A DNA stretch of 64,000 nucleotides from Pyrococcus furiosus DSM 3638 (GCF_000007305.1 NC_003413.1:496001-560000), one strand, 5' to 3'. Shown: positions 36,443-46,974, numbered from the stretch's first letter. The notes: a model not told the origin generated them from the sequence alone. Made by a program: numbers and translations.

Positions 36443-37822
36443 CTAGTGCCAAGTGACTACCTTTCTCTCCACTTTTCCTGCAAGGGCGTCTTTAATTGCC
36501 CTCTCCATTATTTCTAACCCCTTCTCTGCTATCTCCTGGGTAATAACTAAAGGAGGAGTTATCCTTATGACGTTCTGGAACATTCCATAGCTTGGGAGTA
36601 TTAGTCCGAGCTCAAAGGCTCTCCAGCATATCTTCCCAGTAAGTTCTGGGTCTGGCTTTTTGCTTTCCCTGTCCTTTACTATTTCAACTCCTATCATGAG
36701 TCCTTTTCCTCTCACATCTCCTATCACTTCAAACACTTCTTTCATCTCTTCTAGCCTTTTCTTGATAAAATTACCTACTTTGAGAGCGTTCTCAAGCAAG
36801 TTTTCTTCCTCTATAATCTCTAAAGTTGCTTCTGCTGCCGCCGAAACAACCGGATTTGCTGCGGGAGTTAACAATGCTGCACCGCTTGTTAAATCCATTA
36901 ACTCTTTCCTCCCTATTACTCCACTCAATCCCATTCCGCTAGCGACGCCTTTACCAAATATTATTAAGTCGGGCTCAACGCTAAACCACTCACTCGCAAA
37001 CCACTTTCCAGTCCTTCCAATTCCAGTTTGAACTTCATCCATAACAAGGAGAATTCCCAGGTCATTTAGAACTTTTTGAACCTCTTTAAAGAAGTTTTCA
37101 GGAGGAACAACGATTCCCGCGTCCCCCTGAATGGGTTCAGCAAAGAGAGCGGCAACTTCATCTGAAGGAGATAGGTGAGAGAACACGTAATTTTCAAGGT
37201 AGTCCAAGAACCTGTTTATAAGCTCATTTGGCTCCTCATAACCGTCAATGCCCCAGATATTTCTGTAGGGGTTTGGGTAAGGTAGCCAAATAACATTGGG
37301 CATTAGGGGAGAAAATCCCCTCTTTTGTGAGCTTTGGAAGGCTGCTATAGATGTGGCACCGAGGGTTTGTCCGTGGTAAGCCCCTATAAATGAGAGGATC
37401 CAGGGCCTTCTTGTTGAGAATTTTGAAACTTTTATTGCCATATCCACAGCATCGCTACCACTCATTCCAAAGATTATGCGAGGGTTTTTAATTGGGGAGA
37501 TTTTTGCTAATTTTTCAGCCACCCTTATTGCCCTTTCATTGTGAGTGTACCCTATCATGGAATGTTGAATTAAGGCAACTTGCTCTTGCACAGCTTTTAC
37601 TAGCTTGGGATGAGAATAACCTGTTGACGCGGCAGCCGCACCAGCTAAAAAGTCTATGAATATATTCCCATCAACATCTTCTATAAGAGCGCCAAATCCC
37701 CTCTTAGGTACTAGTGGGAACAACTTAACCCCAATTCCCGGGGAAAGAATTCTGCTCTCTCGCTCAATTATCTCAGTAGCTTTTGGTCCAGGAAGTTTAG
37801 TAATAATCTTTGGATATTCCAT
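36443..37822 (-). CDS. Class III aminotransferase (GABA/ornithine aminotransferase-like)
   Basis: 459 residues from ATG 37822, preceded by a GGGGGG ribosome-binding site; a longer frame upstream lacks one. PLP fold type I: SGSDAVDMAIK, AFYHGQTLG-like GAYHGQTLGAT, DEVQTGIGRTGKWFA, and the PLP lysine in FGKGVASGMGLSG. The family acts on omega-amino groups (GABA, ornithine, acetylornithine), and some Pyrococcus members also racemise amino acids. Beside it lies an alanine-type symporter gene in the same direction, suggesting amino acid use. Confidence 0.88.
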   Translation of the reverse strand: MEYPKIITKLPGPKATEIIERESRILSPGIGVKLFPLVPKRGFGALIEDVDGNIFIDFLAGAAAASTGYSHPKLVKAVQEQVALIQHSMIGYTHNERAIRVAEKLAKISPIKNPRIIFGMSGSDAVDMAIKVSKFSTRRPWILSFIGAYHGQTLGATSIAAFQSSQKRGFSPLMPNVIWLPYPNPYRNIWGIDGYEEPNELINRFLDYLENYVFSHLSPSDEVAALFAEPIQGDAGIVVPPENFFKEVQKVLNDLGILLVMDEVQTGIGRTGKWFASEWFSVEPDLIIFGKGVASGMGLSGVIGRKELMDLTSGAALLTPAANPVVSAAAEATLEIIEEENLLENALKVGNFIKKRLEEMKEVFEVIGDVRGKGLMIGVEIVKDRESKKPDPELTGKICWRAFELGLILPSYGMFQNVIRITPPLVITQEIAEKGLEIMERAIKDALAGKVERKVVTWH

Positions 37823-37880
37823 TATAGTTCCCCCCATGACAAAAAATAGGAATGATAACAAAGAGAAAAACTAAAAGTCT

Positions 37881-39434
37881 CTATGGATTCTTCGAGATAA
37901 AGTCTTCAGTGTATTGTTTGATCACTGGATAGAGAATTATCAGCCCTATTAGGTTCGGAATTGCCATCAGTCCGTTCATCATGTCTGAGAAGTTCCATAC
38001 ATCTTCTAATGGCTTAACAGCTCCGATGTATATGAAGATAACGAAGAGGAGGTTGTAGATTAAGTGTAATTTTGGATAGAGGTTTGCGAATTTCTCTGGG
38101 TCTTGGGTAATCCACTTGGCCAAATACATGACATTCTGTCTTCCATAGAATGACCATGCTAGTATTGTTGAATATGCAAAGAGAACTATTCCAATTGCAA
38201 CCATGATTTCTCCTAAATGACCAAATGCCTCTGCAAAGGCAGCCTGGGTCAATGGAGCACCGTTAAGGTCGGGATACTTGGTGTATGCTTGGGTGACTAC
38301 AATGCTTATTCCAGTCAATGAACAGATTATTATTGTGTCAATGAAGGGTCCCAACATTGCAACGTGAGCTTGCCTTGCGGGATGATCAGTTTTTGCTGCA
38401 GCGTGAGCCAAGGTTGCTGTACCAAGTCCAGCCTCATTTGAGAACAATCCTCTCTTTACACCCCATATTATTACCTGCCCAATTGCTCCTCCAGCAACTG
38501 CTTTTCCTGTAAATGCGTCCTTTATTATGGTGGCAATTGCAGAAGGTATCTGTCCTGCAAACTTTATCCAAACTCCTATCGCAAAGAGGAAGTACACGAT
38601 TGCCATAAATGGTACCAACATTTCTGCAACTTCTCCAATTCTCTTTATACCTCCAATGACTACTATGAACGTTAGAACAGCTAATGCCAATCCTGTAACC
38701 CATGCTGGAATCCCAAAGGCTGTCTCAATAGCATCTGCAACCGAATTTGACTGGGTCATGTTTCCGATACCGAATGCGGCAATTGCAGCGAATAAAGCGA
38801 ATAGTACCGCGAGTACTTTTCCTATGGTTGGGAGGTAGGCTTCATTGAGTAATGCTAGCCCTAGAATTGCAAAGAGGATTCCAATTATGAAGGCTACAAT
38901 TCTTAGTCCTCCTGTCAGTCCTAAACCATCCTTTATCAAGAACACTGCAAATAGCAATGTGAATATCGAAGCAATAGCCCTACTTATACCTGTTCCTTTT
39001 ACTTCTGAAAATCCTCTTTCTAAGAAGTTGAATGTTCCTCCTATCATCGTCCCATCTGGTAGCTTTCCTCTAAATGCCACTCCTAAAAGTCCTTCTGAGT
39101 ATCTAGTTGCCATACCGACAAGGGCTGTAATCCACATCCAGAACAAAGCTCCAGGTCCACCAAAGTGTATTGCTGTTGCAACACCTGCTATGTTACCAAT
39201 TCCAACGGTTCCTGAAATAGTTGCCATTAGTGCTTGAAAAGGTGTTATGTCTCCTTCACCCGTTTTCTTTCTTCCCTCGAAGAGTGTAAATCTAATTGAC
39301 CACCCTAGCCTTCTGAACTGTATTGCCTTGAGGACTATTGTCAATAGAAGACCGGTACCTAGTAGGAGCACTATTATTGGCGGTCCCCAGACTTCTCCAT
39401 CAAGCCAATTTATAAAGTCCATAATTGCGCCCAT
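37881..39434 (-). CDS. Sodium:alanine/glycine symporter (AgcS family)
   Basis: 517 residues from ATG 39434, chosen because GGGAGGTG lies before it. About ten to eleven membrane helices; AGCS signatures include PFQALMATISGTVGIGNIAGVATAIHFGGPG split over two segments, WMWITALVGMATRYSEG and GLFSNEAGLGTATLAHAAA. It imports small neutral amino acids with sodium. The TATA box GACTTATATATG lies near 39479-39490 on this strand. It is 58 bp upstream of the aminotransferase gene. Confidence 0.92.
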   Translation of the reverse strand: MGAIMDFINWLDGEVWGPPIIVLLLGTGLLLTIVLKAIQFRRLGWSIRFTLFEGRKKTGEGDITPFQALMATISGTVGIGNIAGVATAIHFGGPGALFWMWITALVGMATRYSEGLLGVAFRGKLPDGTMIGGTFNFLERGFSEVKGTGISRAIASIFTLLFAVFLIKDGLGLTGGLRIVAFIIGILFAILGLALLNEAYLPTIGKVLAVLFALFAAIAAFGIGNMTQSNSVADAIETAFGIPAWVTGLALAVLTFIVVIGGIKRIGEVAEMLVPFMAIVYFLFAIGVWIKFAGQIPSAIATIIKDAFTGKAVAGGAIGQVIIWGVKRGLFSNEAGLGTATLAHAAAKTDHPARQAHVAMLGPFIDTIIICSLTGISIVVTQAYTKYPDLNGAPLTQAAFAEAFGHLGEIMVAIGIVLFAYSTILAWSFYGRQNVMYLAKWITQDPEKFANLYPKLHLIYNLLFVIFIYIGAVKPLEDVWNFSDMMNGLMAIPNLIGLIILYPVIKQYTEDFISKNP

Positions 39435-39570
39435 CAATGCACCTCCCAGTAGTTTATCGAAATAAAATAGTGTAAGATGACATATATAAGTCTTTATAAT
39501 GAGAACTTGTTCACTTAAGAACATATATGAGCACACAAGGTTTTTTATTTTGAACTACCAATAGAGCTCG

Positions 39571-40374
39571 ATGAAAAAATCTTTGATAGTATTTTTTGCC
39601 ATTCTAGTGGTAATGGGCATATTGTATGGTTCAACTACTGGAAGGGTAAGAAGTGCATTTAGTAGTTCTATCTTGAGCGCTCTTTTTTTATGGATGTCCC
39701 TAATATCCTTAATTTTTCTTGCCTTGCTGTTGATAGCATTTGTTATTCTGGTTCGTGAAAAGGATCTGGAGGCAAGAGGGCATTTAAGGGCTAGCCTTGC
39801 ATTTTTGAAATATTGGTTGATTGTTGCAGCTGCTCTCTTTTTGTACGCATCGTTTTATCTTTCAAAGCTCTTCAAGGTTAAAGAAATGGAAAACATTACT
39901 CAAACAACAGACCATGTAGTTGTTCCTCCTTCCTTTTTTGAGACACCCTCAGAGGCAACTCTTGCTTCGGTTTTTGTCTACATCCCAATAATATTCTTTG
40001 CAATAATCTTCGTCTTGGCACTTCTTTCAATGGGGCGAGATGTGAATGAATTAAGAAAAACGAGACAAATTAAAAGGGAGCTTGAGGCCTTTGATAAAAA
40101 GGTTGATGATCTTGGTGTAGATGCATTTTCTGATCCTAGGGAGGCAGTGATAGAATTTTATCGTAAAGCTGTCTTATGGTTGGAAATCCTGGGAATTCCC
40201 TATCGGGAAAGTTGGACTCACTGGGAACATGCGAAGAAAGTTGAATATAAGAAGAAGGCTTATGTCGAACTTGCTAGACTCTTTGAAAAGGCCAAGTATG
40301 CGCCTGAAAAGGTAACTATGGATGACGCAAGGAGGGCATATGAACTGTACAAGGTGATTAAGGGTGAGAGTTGA
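39571..40374 (+). CDS. Membrane protein with DUF4129 C-terminal domain
   Basis: 267 residues with four membrane helices (near 5-24, 31-60, 75-95 and 128-150) and a soluble C-terminus. The motif DPREAVIEFYRKAVLWLEILGIPYRESWTHWEH region is the DUF4129 domain, usually found next to MoxR and DUF58 genes. It starts a plus-strand operon of five overlapping genes. Function of the complex is unknown; it may be a membrane chaperone-like module. Confidence 0.82.
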   Translation: MKKSLIVFFAILVVMGILYGSTTGRVRSAFSSSILSALFLWMSLISLIFLALLLIAFVILVREKDLEARGHLRASLAFLKYWLIVAAALFLYASFYLSKLFKVKEMENITQTTDHVVVPPSFFETPSEATLASVFVYIPIIFFAIIFVLALLSMGRDVNELRKTRQIKRELEAFDKKVDDLGVDAFSDPREAVIEFYRKAVLWLEILGIPYRESWTHWEHAKKVEYKKKAYVELARLFEKAKYAPEKVTMDDARRAYELYKVIKGES

Positions 40375-40783
40375 AAAGGGTCGCCTAGTTATTGTATTGG
40401 TAGGAATAAGCGCTTTCTTGATCCCTTCTTATGTGATTAGATGGCTACTTGCGATTTTTGTTACGGCACTCTTGTTTATTAAATCAGTGGAAGGATGGGA
40501 GCCTAAGAGGAAAACAAGTATTTTCTCAAACTTTTTGGAGTTAAGGAGGGATGAAGTTAAGAGATTAGCAAAAATAATCAGCAGAGGAGAGAAGAGTGGG
40601 GTATCGAGGAGAATAGTCAAAGAACATTTATTGGAAGCATATAATATTTTAGGGTATGAGTATTCTGAGCTTAACAGCTCTCCACCCTCAGGAATAAAGG
40701 TTCTTGAAGAAGAAGGAAACTTTTTAGAAAGACTAAATGAGGCATTAGATTTATTGGAGGGCGAAATAAATGAGGGTGCATAA
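40364..40783 (+). CDS. Small membrane protein of the MoxR/DUF58 operon
   Basis: 139 residues from GTG 40364. One or two membrane helices at the N-terminus ([20 protein letters not shown]) are followed by a helical cytoplasmic part. I do not recognise a family. It overlaps the previous gene by 11 bp and the MoxR gene by 14 bp, so it belongs to the same translational unit. Confidence 0.72.
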   Translation: MRVEKGRLVIVLVGISAFLIPSYVIRWLLAIFVTALLFIKSVEGWEPKRKTSIFSNFLELRRDEVKRLAKIISRGEKSGVSRRIVKEHLLEAYNILGYEYSELNSSPPSGIKVLEEEGNFLERLNEALDLLEGEINEGA

Positions 40784-41714
40784 GAAGGCTGAAAGAGTTA
40801 TTGAAGAAGTAAAGAAGGCAATAGTTGGAAAAGATGATGTACTAAAATTAGTTTTGACTTCAATACTTGCCGATGGTCATATATTGATTGAAGATCTCCC
40901 AGGGTTGGCGAAAACTTTGATGGCGAAGAGCTTTGCAAAGGCTTTGGGCTTAGAATTCAAAAGAGTGCAGTTTACTCCAGATCTTCTTCCAAGCGATATA
41001 ATTGGAGTCAATGTTTTTAACCAGAAGACTTTGGAGTTTGAATTCAAAAAAGGTCCAGTATTTACGAATATTCTTTTGGCTGATGAAATAAATAGGGCTC
41101 CTCCAAAGACTCAGTCAGCACTTTTGGAGGCCATGCAAGAAAAACAAGTCACTGTTGAGGGCAAAACGTATCAACTTCCCCGCCCCTTCATAGTTATAGC
41201 AACTCAAAATCCAATAGAACAGGAAGGGACGTATCCCCTTCCAGAGGCTCAATTGGATAGATTTTTAGTTAGGCTGAGAGTGGGTTATCCAAGTAAAGAG
41301 GATGAAAAGGAAATTCTCAGGAGACGTATAGAGAGAAAGCAGGAAGAAGTTGAAATAGATACTGTTCTTTCGCCCGAAGAGCTTCTGGAAATGCAGAGAG
41401 AGATTGAGGATGTTTACGTGAGTGAAGCAATTATAGAATATATAACCTCCATTGTTTGGGCCACTAGGGAGGACAGAAAGAACATTGAAGTGGGTGTTTC
41501 TCCCAGGGGAAGTCTGGCATTGCTGAAGCTCTCTAGAGCATACGCAGCGATTGAAGGAAGAGACTATGTAATTCCCGATGACGTTAAGGCCGTTGCTGTT
41601 CCAGCTTTAAGCCATAGAATTATTCTAAAGAGGGAGCTTTGGTACACTAGGGTAAGTCAAGAGAGCGTTATTATGAAGATACTCGAAAAAGTTCCTGTCC
41701 CCAAGTTTGAGTAA
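40770..41714 (+). CDS. MoxR-family AAA+ ATPase
   Basis: 314 residues. Walker A region is EDLPGLAKT (modified GxxGxGKT, the MoxR form), Walker [21 protein letters not shown], sensor 1 [22 protein letters not shown] and a C-terminal lid. MoxR ATPases act as chaperones for maturation or metal insertion together with VWA or DUF58 partners. It is followed 11 bp later by the DUF58 gene, the usual partner order. Confidence 0.93.
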   Translation: MRVHKKAERVIEEVKKAIVGKDDVLKLVLTSILADGHILIEDLPGLAKTLMAKSFAKALGLEFKRVQFTPDLLPSDIIGVNVFNQKTLEFEFKKGPVFTNILLADEINRAPPKTQSALLEAMQEKQVTVEGKTYQLPRPFIVIATQNPIEQEGTYPLPEAQLDRFLVRLRVGYPSKEDEKEILRRRIERKQEEVEIDTVLSPEELLEMQREIEDVYVSEAIIEYITSIVWATREDRKNIEVGVSPRGSLALLKLSRAYAAIEGRDYVIPDDVKAVAVPALSHRIILKRELWYTRVSQESVIMKILEKVPVPKFE

Positions 41715-41724
41715 GGGATGAAAC

Positions 41725-42948
41725 ATGAGGCCCAGCGGAAGGGCTTACAGCCTAGCAGTGGCCACCTGGGTAATAATATTTGCTTCTTATGCCTTTCTTA
41801 AATGGACAGGCGTTTTCCTTACAATTCCGATTTTTACCCTAATAATGTTCTCTACCCTATTCTTTAAGCCAAATTTGGATGTCGAAGTTAGGAGGATTGT
41901 GAGTCAAGAAAGAGTTATTGAAGGTGGAGAAGCTGAAATTGAAATTATTGTAAAAAGCAAAGAGAGGATAAGGTCACTCTACATTGAAGACCTAACTCCC
42001 CCTTCTCTGGAAGTAATTGGAAAGAATTCCTGGGTTATTTCTCTTGAGGAAGAAGATGAGAAAAAATTGAGGTATAAGGTTAAAGTTAGAAGAGGTATCC
42101 ATGAGTTTCCTGGGATTAGAATTGTTTATAGAGATCCTCTCGGCATCTTTGAAGAGGATAGAATCATTGAAGCTTACGATGAAGTGGTTGGTGTTCCCAG
42201 GCTTGAAGATATAGTGACTCCATATTCTACTAAAGGAACGAAGATAACCACTGGGCCTCTTCCTTCTCCAAGAATAGGGGAAGGATTAGAGTTTCATGCA
42301 GTTAGAGAGTATCACCCTGGAGATCCAATTAAGATAATGAACTGGAAAGCAACAGCAAAGGTAGGAAAGCTCATGGTAAATGAATTTGAAAGTGAAAGGA
42401 AGGTGGATGTTGTTTTGGTCATTGATGCAACTTACAAGGCTGGAGAAGTTTTTGATCATATGATGAGAGCAGCGGCTTCTCTTCTGTTTGATTCCCTTAA
42501 GAACGGTACAAGTTTTGGGCTTTTAATTTCGGAGTCAGTTCCACTTTGGATGAAGGTTGATTACGGAAAGCGGCACTTCTTTAAGTGCATAGATGTCTTA
42601 AGTATGGCAAGTCCCGACAAGAACAACTTGATAGCTTATCAAGTGGAGCATTTAGCTAGGACGAAAATCCCTCCCAGGGCTCAAATAATCTTCATTTCAC
42701 CCTTCATGACAAAAGAGAGTGAAGATGCTCTCATAACTATGTATAGGTTTGGTTACAGAATTGTTGCAATAAGTCCTGACCCGTATTCACTTATAAAGCC
42801 AAAGACAAGAGAAGAGGAGTTGGCCGTTAGGTTGCTCAGCTTGAAGAGAAAAGCTCGGATTAGAAAGCTTAGGAGCTACGCTCCAATAATAGATTGGAAT
42901 GTAAATGTTCCGCTAAAATCTGCTGTTTTGGAGGTGGTAAAATGGTGA
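41725..42948 (+). CDS. DUF58 protein, MoxR partner
   Basis: 407 residues. Two membrane helices near the N-terminus (SLAVATWVIIFASYAFL, TIPIFTLIMFSTLFF), a beta-rich middle, then the DUF58 core VREYHPGDPIKIMNWKATAK and a von Willebrand A-like fold (VDVVLVIDATYKAGEV) with a metal-site aspartate. The family works with MoxR. Function in archaea is unknown. The next gene starts within its last codons. Confidence 0.88.
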   Translation: MRPSGRAYSLAVATWVIIFASYAFLKWTGVFLTIPIFTLIMFSTLFFKPNLDVEVRRIVSQERVIEGGEAEIEIIVKSKERIRSLYIEDLTPPSLEVIGKNSWVISLEEEDEKKLRYKVKVRRGIHEFPGIRIVYRDPLGIFEEDRIIEAYDEVVGVPRLEDIVTPYSTKGTKITTGPLPSPRIGEGLEFHAVREYHPGDPIKIMNWKATAKVGKLMVNEFESERKVDVVLVIDATYKAGEVFDHMMRAAASLLFDSLKNGTSFGLLISESVPLWMKVDYGKRHFFKCIDVLSMASPDKNNLIAYQVEHLARTKIPPRAQIIFISPFMTKESEDALITMYRFGYRIVAISPDPYSLIKPKTREEELAVRLLSLKRKARIRKLRSYAPIIDWNVNVPLKSAVLEVVKW

Positions 42949-43355
42949 AAAGATTATTCTCAATATTATTGGCCCTTATGCTTGGATTAATTCTGTATAC
43001 ATTACCAAGTGGGAAACTTCTGATTCCTCTCTTAATTCTTCCGTTTATCTCTTTCGCCCTGGGAGGGATTTTTTTGGCTTTGTTAGGAGTATTTCTAGTT
43101 TTAAAAGGCTACACAAATATTTTAGGAATTTTTATTATTGCCTTATCTCTCCTTCTCTTGGAAATAACAGAAATGGAAAGGGCAGAGGCACCAAAGATTC
43201 ATTATGTTTACGCAATCATTGCAACCTTTCTCTCAATCCCCGCTTACCTCTTTGTGCTCTTAGTTTCCCAGGCTGGAGTTGGAATTGAGGTAACCCTTTT
43301 AGCAATAATTTTGGCCTTTTTGGTGTACTTGTTCTTCCGCTATTCCTTCAAGTAG
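42942..43355 (+). CDS. Small polytopic membrane protein
   Basis: 137 residues from ATG 42942, which overlaps the DUF58 stop by 7 bp and follows GGAGGTGG. About five hydrophobic helices and no conserved motif I recognise. It is the last gene of the operon and overlaps the convergent MFS gene by 8 bp. Confidence 0.72.
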   Translation: MVKRLFSILLALMLGLILYTLPSGKLLIPLLILPFISFALGGIFLALLGVFLVLKGYTNILGIFIIALSLLLLEITEMERAEAPKIHYVYAIIATFLSIPAYLFVLLVSQAGVGIEVTLLAIILAFLVYLFFRYSFK

Positions 43356-44538
43356 TCTCAACTGGGAGCTTCATTCTGCTAGCAATTATTAGGGCGAGTA
43401 TCCCTATTAAAGGCATCATTGAGAGTTCTATCAATGCTAGTTCTTCATTAGTCCTTGCTAGTGCCTCAGTTATGCTTGGGGCAATGGCATTCGCTGAATT
43501 GGAAATTAGGCCTAAAGCAAAGTTTGCCCTGGGGACTACGTTTTCTGGATATGTAGCTGGAGCGCTGGTCCAAAATGCTGGGCCTGTCCCCTGTAGAGCA
43601 CCAACTAAAACTACGCTAAAGAGTGCTAATTCATAGTTTCCAGATAGCATAGCCTTGGAGTACAGGAGTAGTCCTGCAAAGCCGAATGCATAGGCAATTA
43701 TCATGACTTTAACTATTGCGTTGAATAATCCTCTTGGAGTGGTGTTCTTCTTTGAGAGTACAAATCCCAGGTATCCAAAGGCTATGCTCCAAAGTGCCTT
43801 TGATAGGTTTAGCGTTGTTGAGAGAGTTGAGACGTGATCTTTTGTCCATCCTATGTCGTATCCAAGCTTGGTTGTGAAGCCTATTATCGTGAAGATTACC
43901 CAAAGGGCCGGGAAGAACGTAAATCCAAGAGCCCACGTGAAGGGTAGCTTCCAAACGTTTATTCTTGCATCTCCAGATTTTGGATGCTTTATTTCAAAGT
44001 CTTCAACTAGGAGGAACCATAGTAAGTAAACTAAATATATTACTAGGCCAGTAATTACAAAGCCCGTTTTCCAGTCTACATATCCCAACAAATATCTGGC
44101 AGCAATGTTTCCAAAGACTCCTCCCCAGAATATCCCTGACAGGATTATTCCTTTGGCGAAAGGCCTCTCAGCTATAAAGTATCTAGCTATCTGCGTGCTG
44201 AAAAGTGGTACTAGCCCAACTACAAATCCTTGGATAAATCTTAAAAAGACGACTATATTCCAGTTTCCTACAAATGGAATCAGGATTTGTGGAATTGCTG
44301 CCCAGGAGACGGCTATTCCTACGCTTCTTTTGAAAGAACCTTCGTATATTCTTGTGTGCCCCAGGAGAAAGGCCACAAAGAGACCAAAAACATAAGCTAC
44401 GTGTTGGAGATCATACTGATCTGATGTTATGTTGAAGTGCCCAATTATGTCAGGCTTTGCAACGCTCATAAAAGTTAGCGTTCCAAAACCAGCCGTCATA
44501 ACTAGGGTGTCCAATATGACGGTCTTCCACCTTCCCAT
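43348..44538 (-). CDS. Major facilitator superfamily transporter
   Basis: 396 residues, about twelve membrane helices in two halves. MFS traits include RFIQGFVVGLVPLFSTQIARYF in helix 4-5 and GTGPAFWTSAPATYPENVVPRANFALG in the second half. The substrate is unknown. It lies 11 bp after the UPF0016 gene and may be co-transcribed with it and the aminotransferase further upstream. Confidence 0.85.
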   Translation of the reverse strand: MGRWKTVILDTLVMTAGFGTLTFMSVAKPDIIGHFNITSDQYDLQHVAYVFGLFVAFLLGHTRIYEGSFKRSVGIAVSWAAIPQILIPFVGNWNIVVFLRFIQGFVVGLVPLFSTQIARYFIAERPFAKGIILSGIFWGGVFGNIAARYLLGYVDWKTGFVITGLVIYLVYLLWFLLVEDFEIKHPKSGDARINVWKLPFTWALGFTFFPALWVIFTIIGFTTKLGYDIGWTKDHVSTLSTTLNLSKALWSIAFGYLGFVLSKKNTTPRGLFNAIVKVMIIAYAFGFAGLLLYSKAMLSGNYELALFSVVLVGALQGTGPAFWTSAPATYPENVVPRANFALGLISNSANAIAPSITEALARTNEELALIELSMMPLIGILALIIASRMKLPVETT

Positions 44539-44548
44539 TTTGCCTCCC

Positions 44549-44809
44549 TCACTCCTTTATTATCATTAGAATTCCAAAGATTATGAAAAATACACCTGCA
44601 ATTTTGTGGAGCACACTTGCGGGGACAAATTCTCTTAGTTTCTCACCTACAAGAGCTCCAATTAGATTTACAAGGACCAAAGCTGTTGCAGCGCCGACAA
44701 ATGCTTTGAACCATCCATATTTAGAGGCAAAAGCTATTGTAGCTAGCTGAGTCTTATCTCCAAATTCGGCTAAAAAGATTGCAATGAAAATGCTAAGAAT
44801 TTCTTTCAT
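44549..44809 (-). CDS. Half-size UPF0016/GDT1 (TMEM165-like) cation transporter
   Basis: 86 residues. The signature ExGDKT appears once as FLAEFGDKTQLATIAFASKYG, with three membrane helices. Eukaryotic and many bacterial members carry two such repeats and move calcium or manganese; this single-repeat form would need to form a dimer. It is 10 bp after the aminotransferase gene. Confidence 0.88.
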   Translation of the reverse strand: MKEILSIFIAIFLAEFGDKTQLATIAFASKYGWFKAFVGAATALVLVNLIGALVGEKLREFVPASVLHKIAGVFFIIFGILMIIKE

Positions 44810-44819
44810 AATTATCCCT

Positions 44820-46007
44820 CTATATTTCTTCTAGGGCCTTTTCTATCCTGTCCATTGCCTCTATAAGTTTTTCTCTGCTTGTTGCATAGCTAATTCTCAC
44901 ATATCCCTCTCCATTTTCTCCAAAGGCCGTTCCTGGGATCACTACTACCTTGGCCTTCTCTAGCAACCACTCACTGAATTCCTCGCTACTCATCTCGGTC
45001 TCGCTTATATTGGGGAATACGTAGAATGCTCCCTTGGGCTCTCTTACCTTTATGTATGGCATTTTTCTCAATCTTTGTAGGACTAGTTTTCTTCTCTCGT
45101 TGTATTCTTTTCTCATCTCTTCCACTGCCTTCCAACTTTCTTTACTTCTGAGAGCTTCTATTCCAGCAACTTGGACGAACGAAGCAACATTCCCTATTAT
45201 GTAGGCGTGGAGTTTAATCATTTCCCTTATTATTTGGGTAGGTGCTATGACAAATCCAAGTCTCCATCCAGTCATTGCGAAAGTCTTCGAGAATGAGTTT
45301 GCGAGAATGGTATTGTCGGGAGCAAATTTTATCATTGGATAGTGCTTTGCATCATCATATAAGAAGTGCTCATAGGGTTCATCACTCAGAATGTAAATGT
45401 TATAATCCTCAGCAACATCCGCTATAGCTTTGGCTGTCTCCTTATCTAAAACTGCTCCGGTTGGGTTGTTTGGATAGTTTATGACTATCATCCTAGTTCT
45501 CTTTGTAATTCTTTCTAGTAGCTCGTCTATATCTGGCTTGAAGTCATTTTCCTCCCTTAGAGGTAGTCTTATGGGCTTTGCCTCTGCAAGCTTCGCATCT
45601 TCAACATAACAAACGAATGCTGGGTCTGGTATAATTACCTCATCCCCCTGCTCTAGCATGGTCTCAAATGCAAGATATGTGGCTTCATAAGCTCCAGCAG
45701 TCACCAAAACGTTGTCTACTTCCACATCAATTCCATAGAACTTCTTGTAGTATTCCGCGATAGCTTCTCTTAGCTCTGGAATTCCGGCATTTGGAGTGTA
45801 ATGAGTCCACCCTTCGTCTAAGGCTCTCTTTGCAGCTTCCTTTATGTTATTCGGGGTATCAAAGTCAGGCTCACCTATACCAAGAGATATCACGTTTTCC
45901 ATTTTAGATGCTCTTTCAAACAACTCTCTAATCTTTGAACGCTGGATAACTCCAATTCTGTGGGCCATAAAATATTTCCTCTTTTCTTTCATACGGAGTT
46001 CCCTCAT
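44820..46007 (-). CDS. Class I/II aminotransferase (aspartate/aromatic type)
   Basis: 395 residues. PLP fold type I: SLGIGEPDFDTP, NYPNNPTGAVLDKE, SDEPYEHFLYDD, and the PLP lysine in SFSKTFAMTGWRLGF, with the Arg near the C-terminus (GYVRISYATSREKL). It transfers amino groups between amino acids and 2-oxoglutarate; the exact substrate is unclear. The TATA box TTTATAAA lies at 46026-46033, so the transcript is nearly leaderless; an in-frame ATG at 45992 is an alternative start. Confidence 0.9.
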   Translation of the reverse strand: MRELRMKEKRKYFMAHRIGVIQRSKIRELFERASKMENVISLGIGEPDFDTPNNIKEAAKRALDEGWTHYTPNAGIPELREAIAEYYKKFYGIDVEVDNVLVTAGAYEATYLAFETMLEQGDEVIIPDPAFVCYVEDAKLAEAKPIRLPLREENDFKPDIDELLERITKRTRMIVINYPNNPTGAVLDKETAKAIADVAEDYNIYILSDEPYEHFLYDDAKHYPMIKFAPDNTILANSFSKTFAMTGWRLGFVIAPTQIIREMIKLHAYIIGNVASFVQVAGIEALRSKESWKAVEEMRKEYNERRKLVLQRLRKMPYIKVREPKGAFYVFPNISETEMSSEEFSEWLLEKAKVVVIPGTAFGENGEGYVRISYATSREKLIEAMDRIEKALEEI

Positions 46008-46153
46008 GGGGGAATAGGGAAATTCTTTATAAATTCTTTGGAGTTTGGGATTAAAAAGCGGTTTTAGGCTTTTTTAAGGTTCTATCAAAAATATTTCAAA
46101 GATAAAAGCTATAGCTCAATTAAATTTTTGATTACCATCTGTTAAATTGAAAG

Positions 46154-46594
<441 letters not shown>

Positions 46595-46785
46595 TTACTC
46601 CTCCTATTTATTCCTTTCTCACCATTGTTTAACATTTAGCTTTAAAAAAATTAAGTCAACAAAGGACCAAAATTAAATTTTTTTAAAATTCATATTACAA
46701 GAAAAATAAATCAAGCCAAAAAATATTTAACTTAGTTATATGCATAGTCAAAATAGTGAATACTGGTGCTCAGGGTGTTTCAGAG

Positions 46786-46974
46786 ATGAGCAGAATGAAA
46801 ATCATTAGTGTCCAACTGCCTCAAAGTCTTATCCATGGTTTAGATGCCCTCGTTAAGAGGGGAATTTATCCTAATAGAAGTGAAGCAATTAGGGTAGCAA
46901 TAAGAGAGCTTCTAAAAAAGGAGCTCTACAAGGAAGAAATCCAAGAAGAAATTCCTGAGTATGTTGTTAAATAA
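46786..46974 (+). CDS. Ribbon-helix-helix (CopG-type) regulator
   Basis: 62 residues from ATG 46786. KIISVQLPQSLIHGLDAL is the N-terminal ribbon and first helix, RGIYPNRSEAIRVAIRELLK the second helix, the standard RHH_1 fold for a small dimeric DNA-binding protein. An alternative GTG at 46756 would add 10 residues. It ends 18 bp before ftsZ, in the same direction, so it may regulate or be co-transcribed with ftsZ. Confidence 0.85.
   Translation: MSRMKIISVQLPQSLIHGLDALVKRGIYPNRSEAIRVAIRELLKKELYKEEIQEEIPEYVVK

Noticed and set aside
37823-37861. Longer start of the class III aminotransferase
   Set aside because: The additional 13 residues are hydrophobic and unlike the family, and a strong ribosome-binding site precedes the ATG at 37822.
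39435-39536. 34-residue N-terminal extension of the symporter
   Set aside because: The extension overlaps the TATA box and lacks a ribosome-binding site; ATG 39434 has GGGAGGTG before it.
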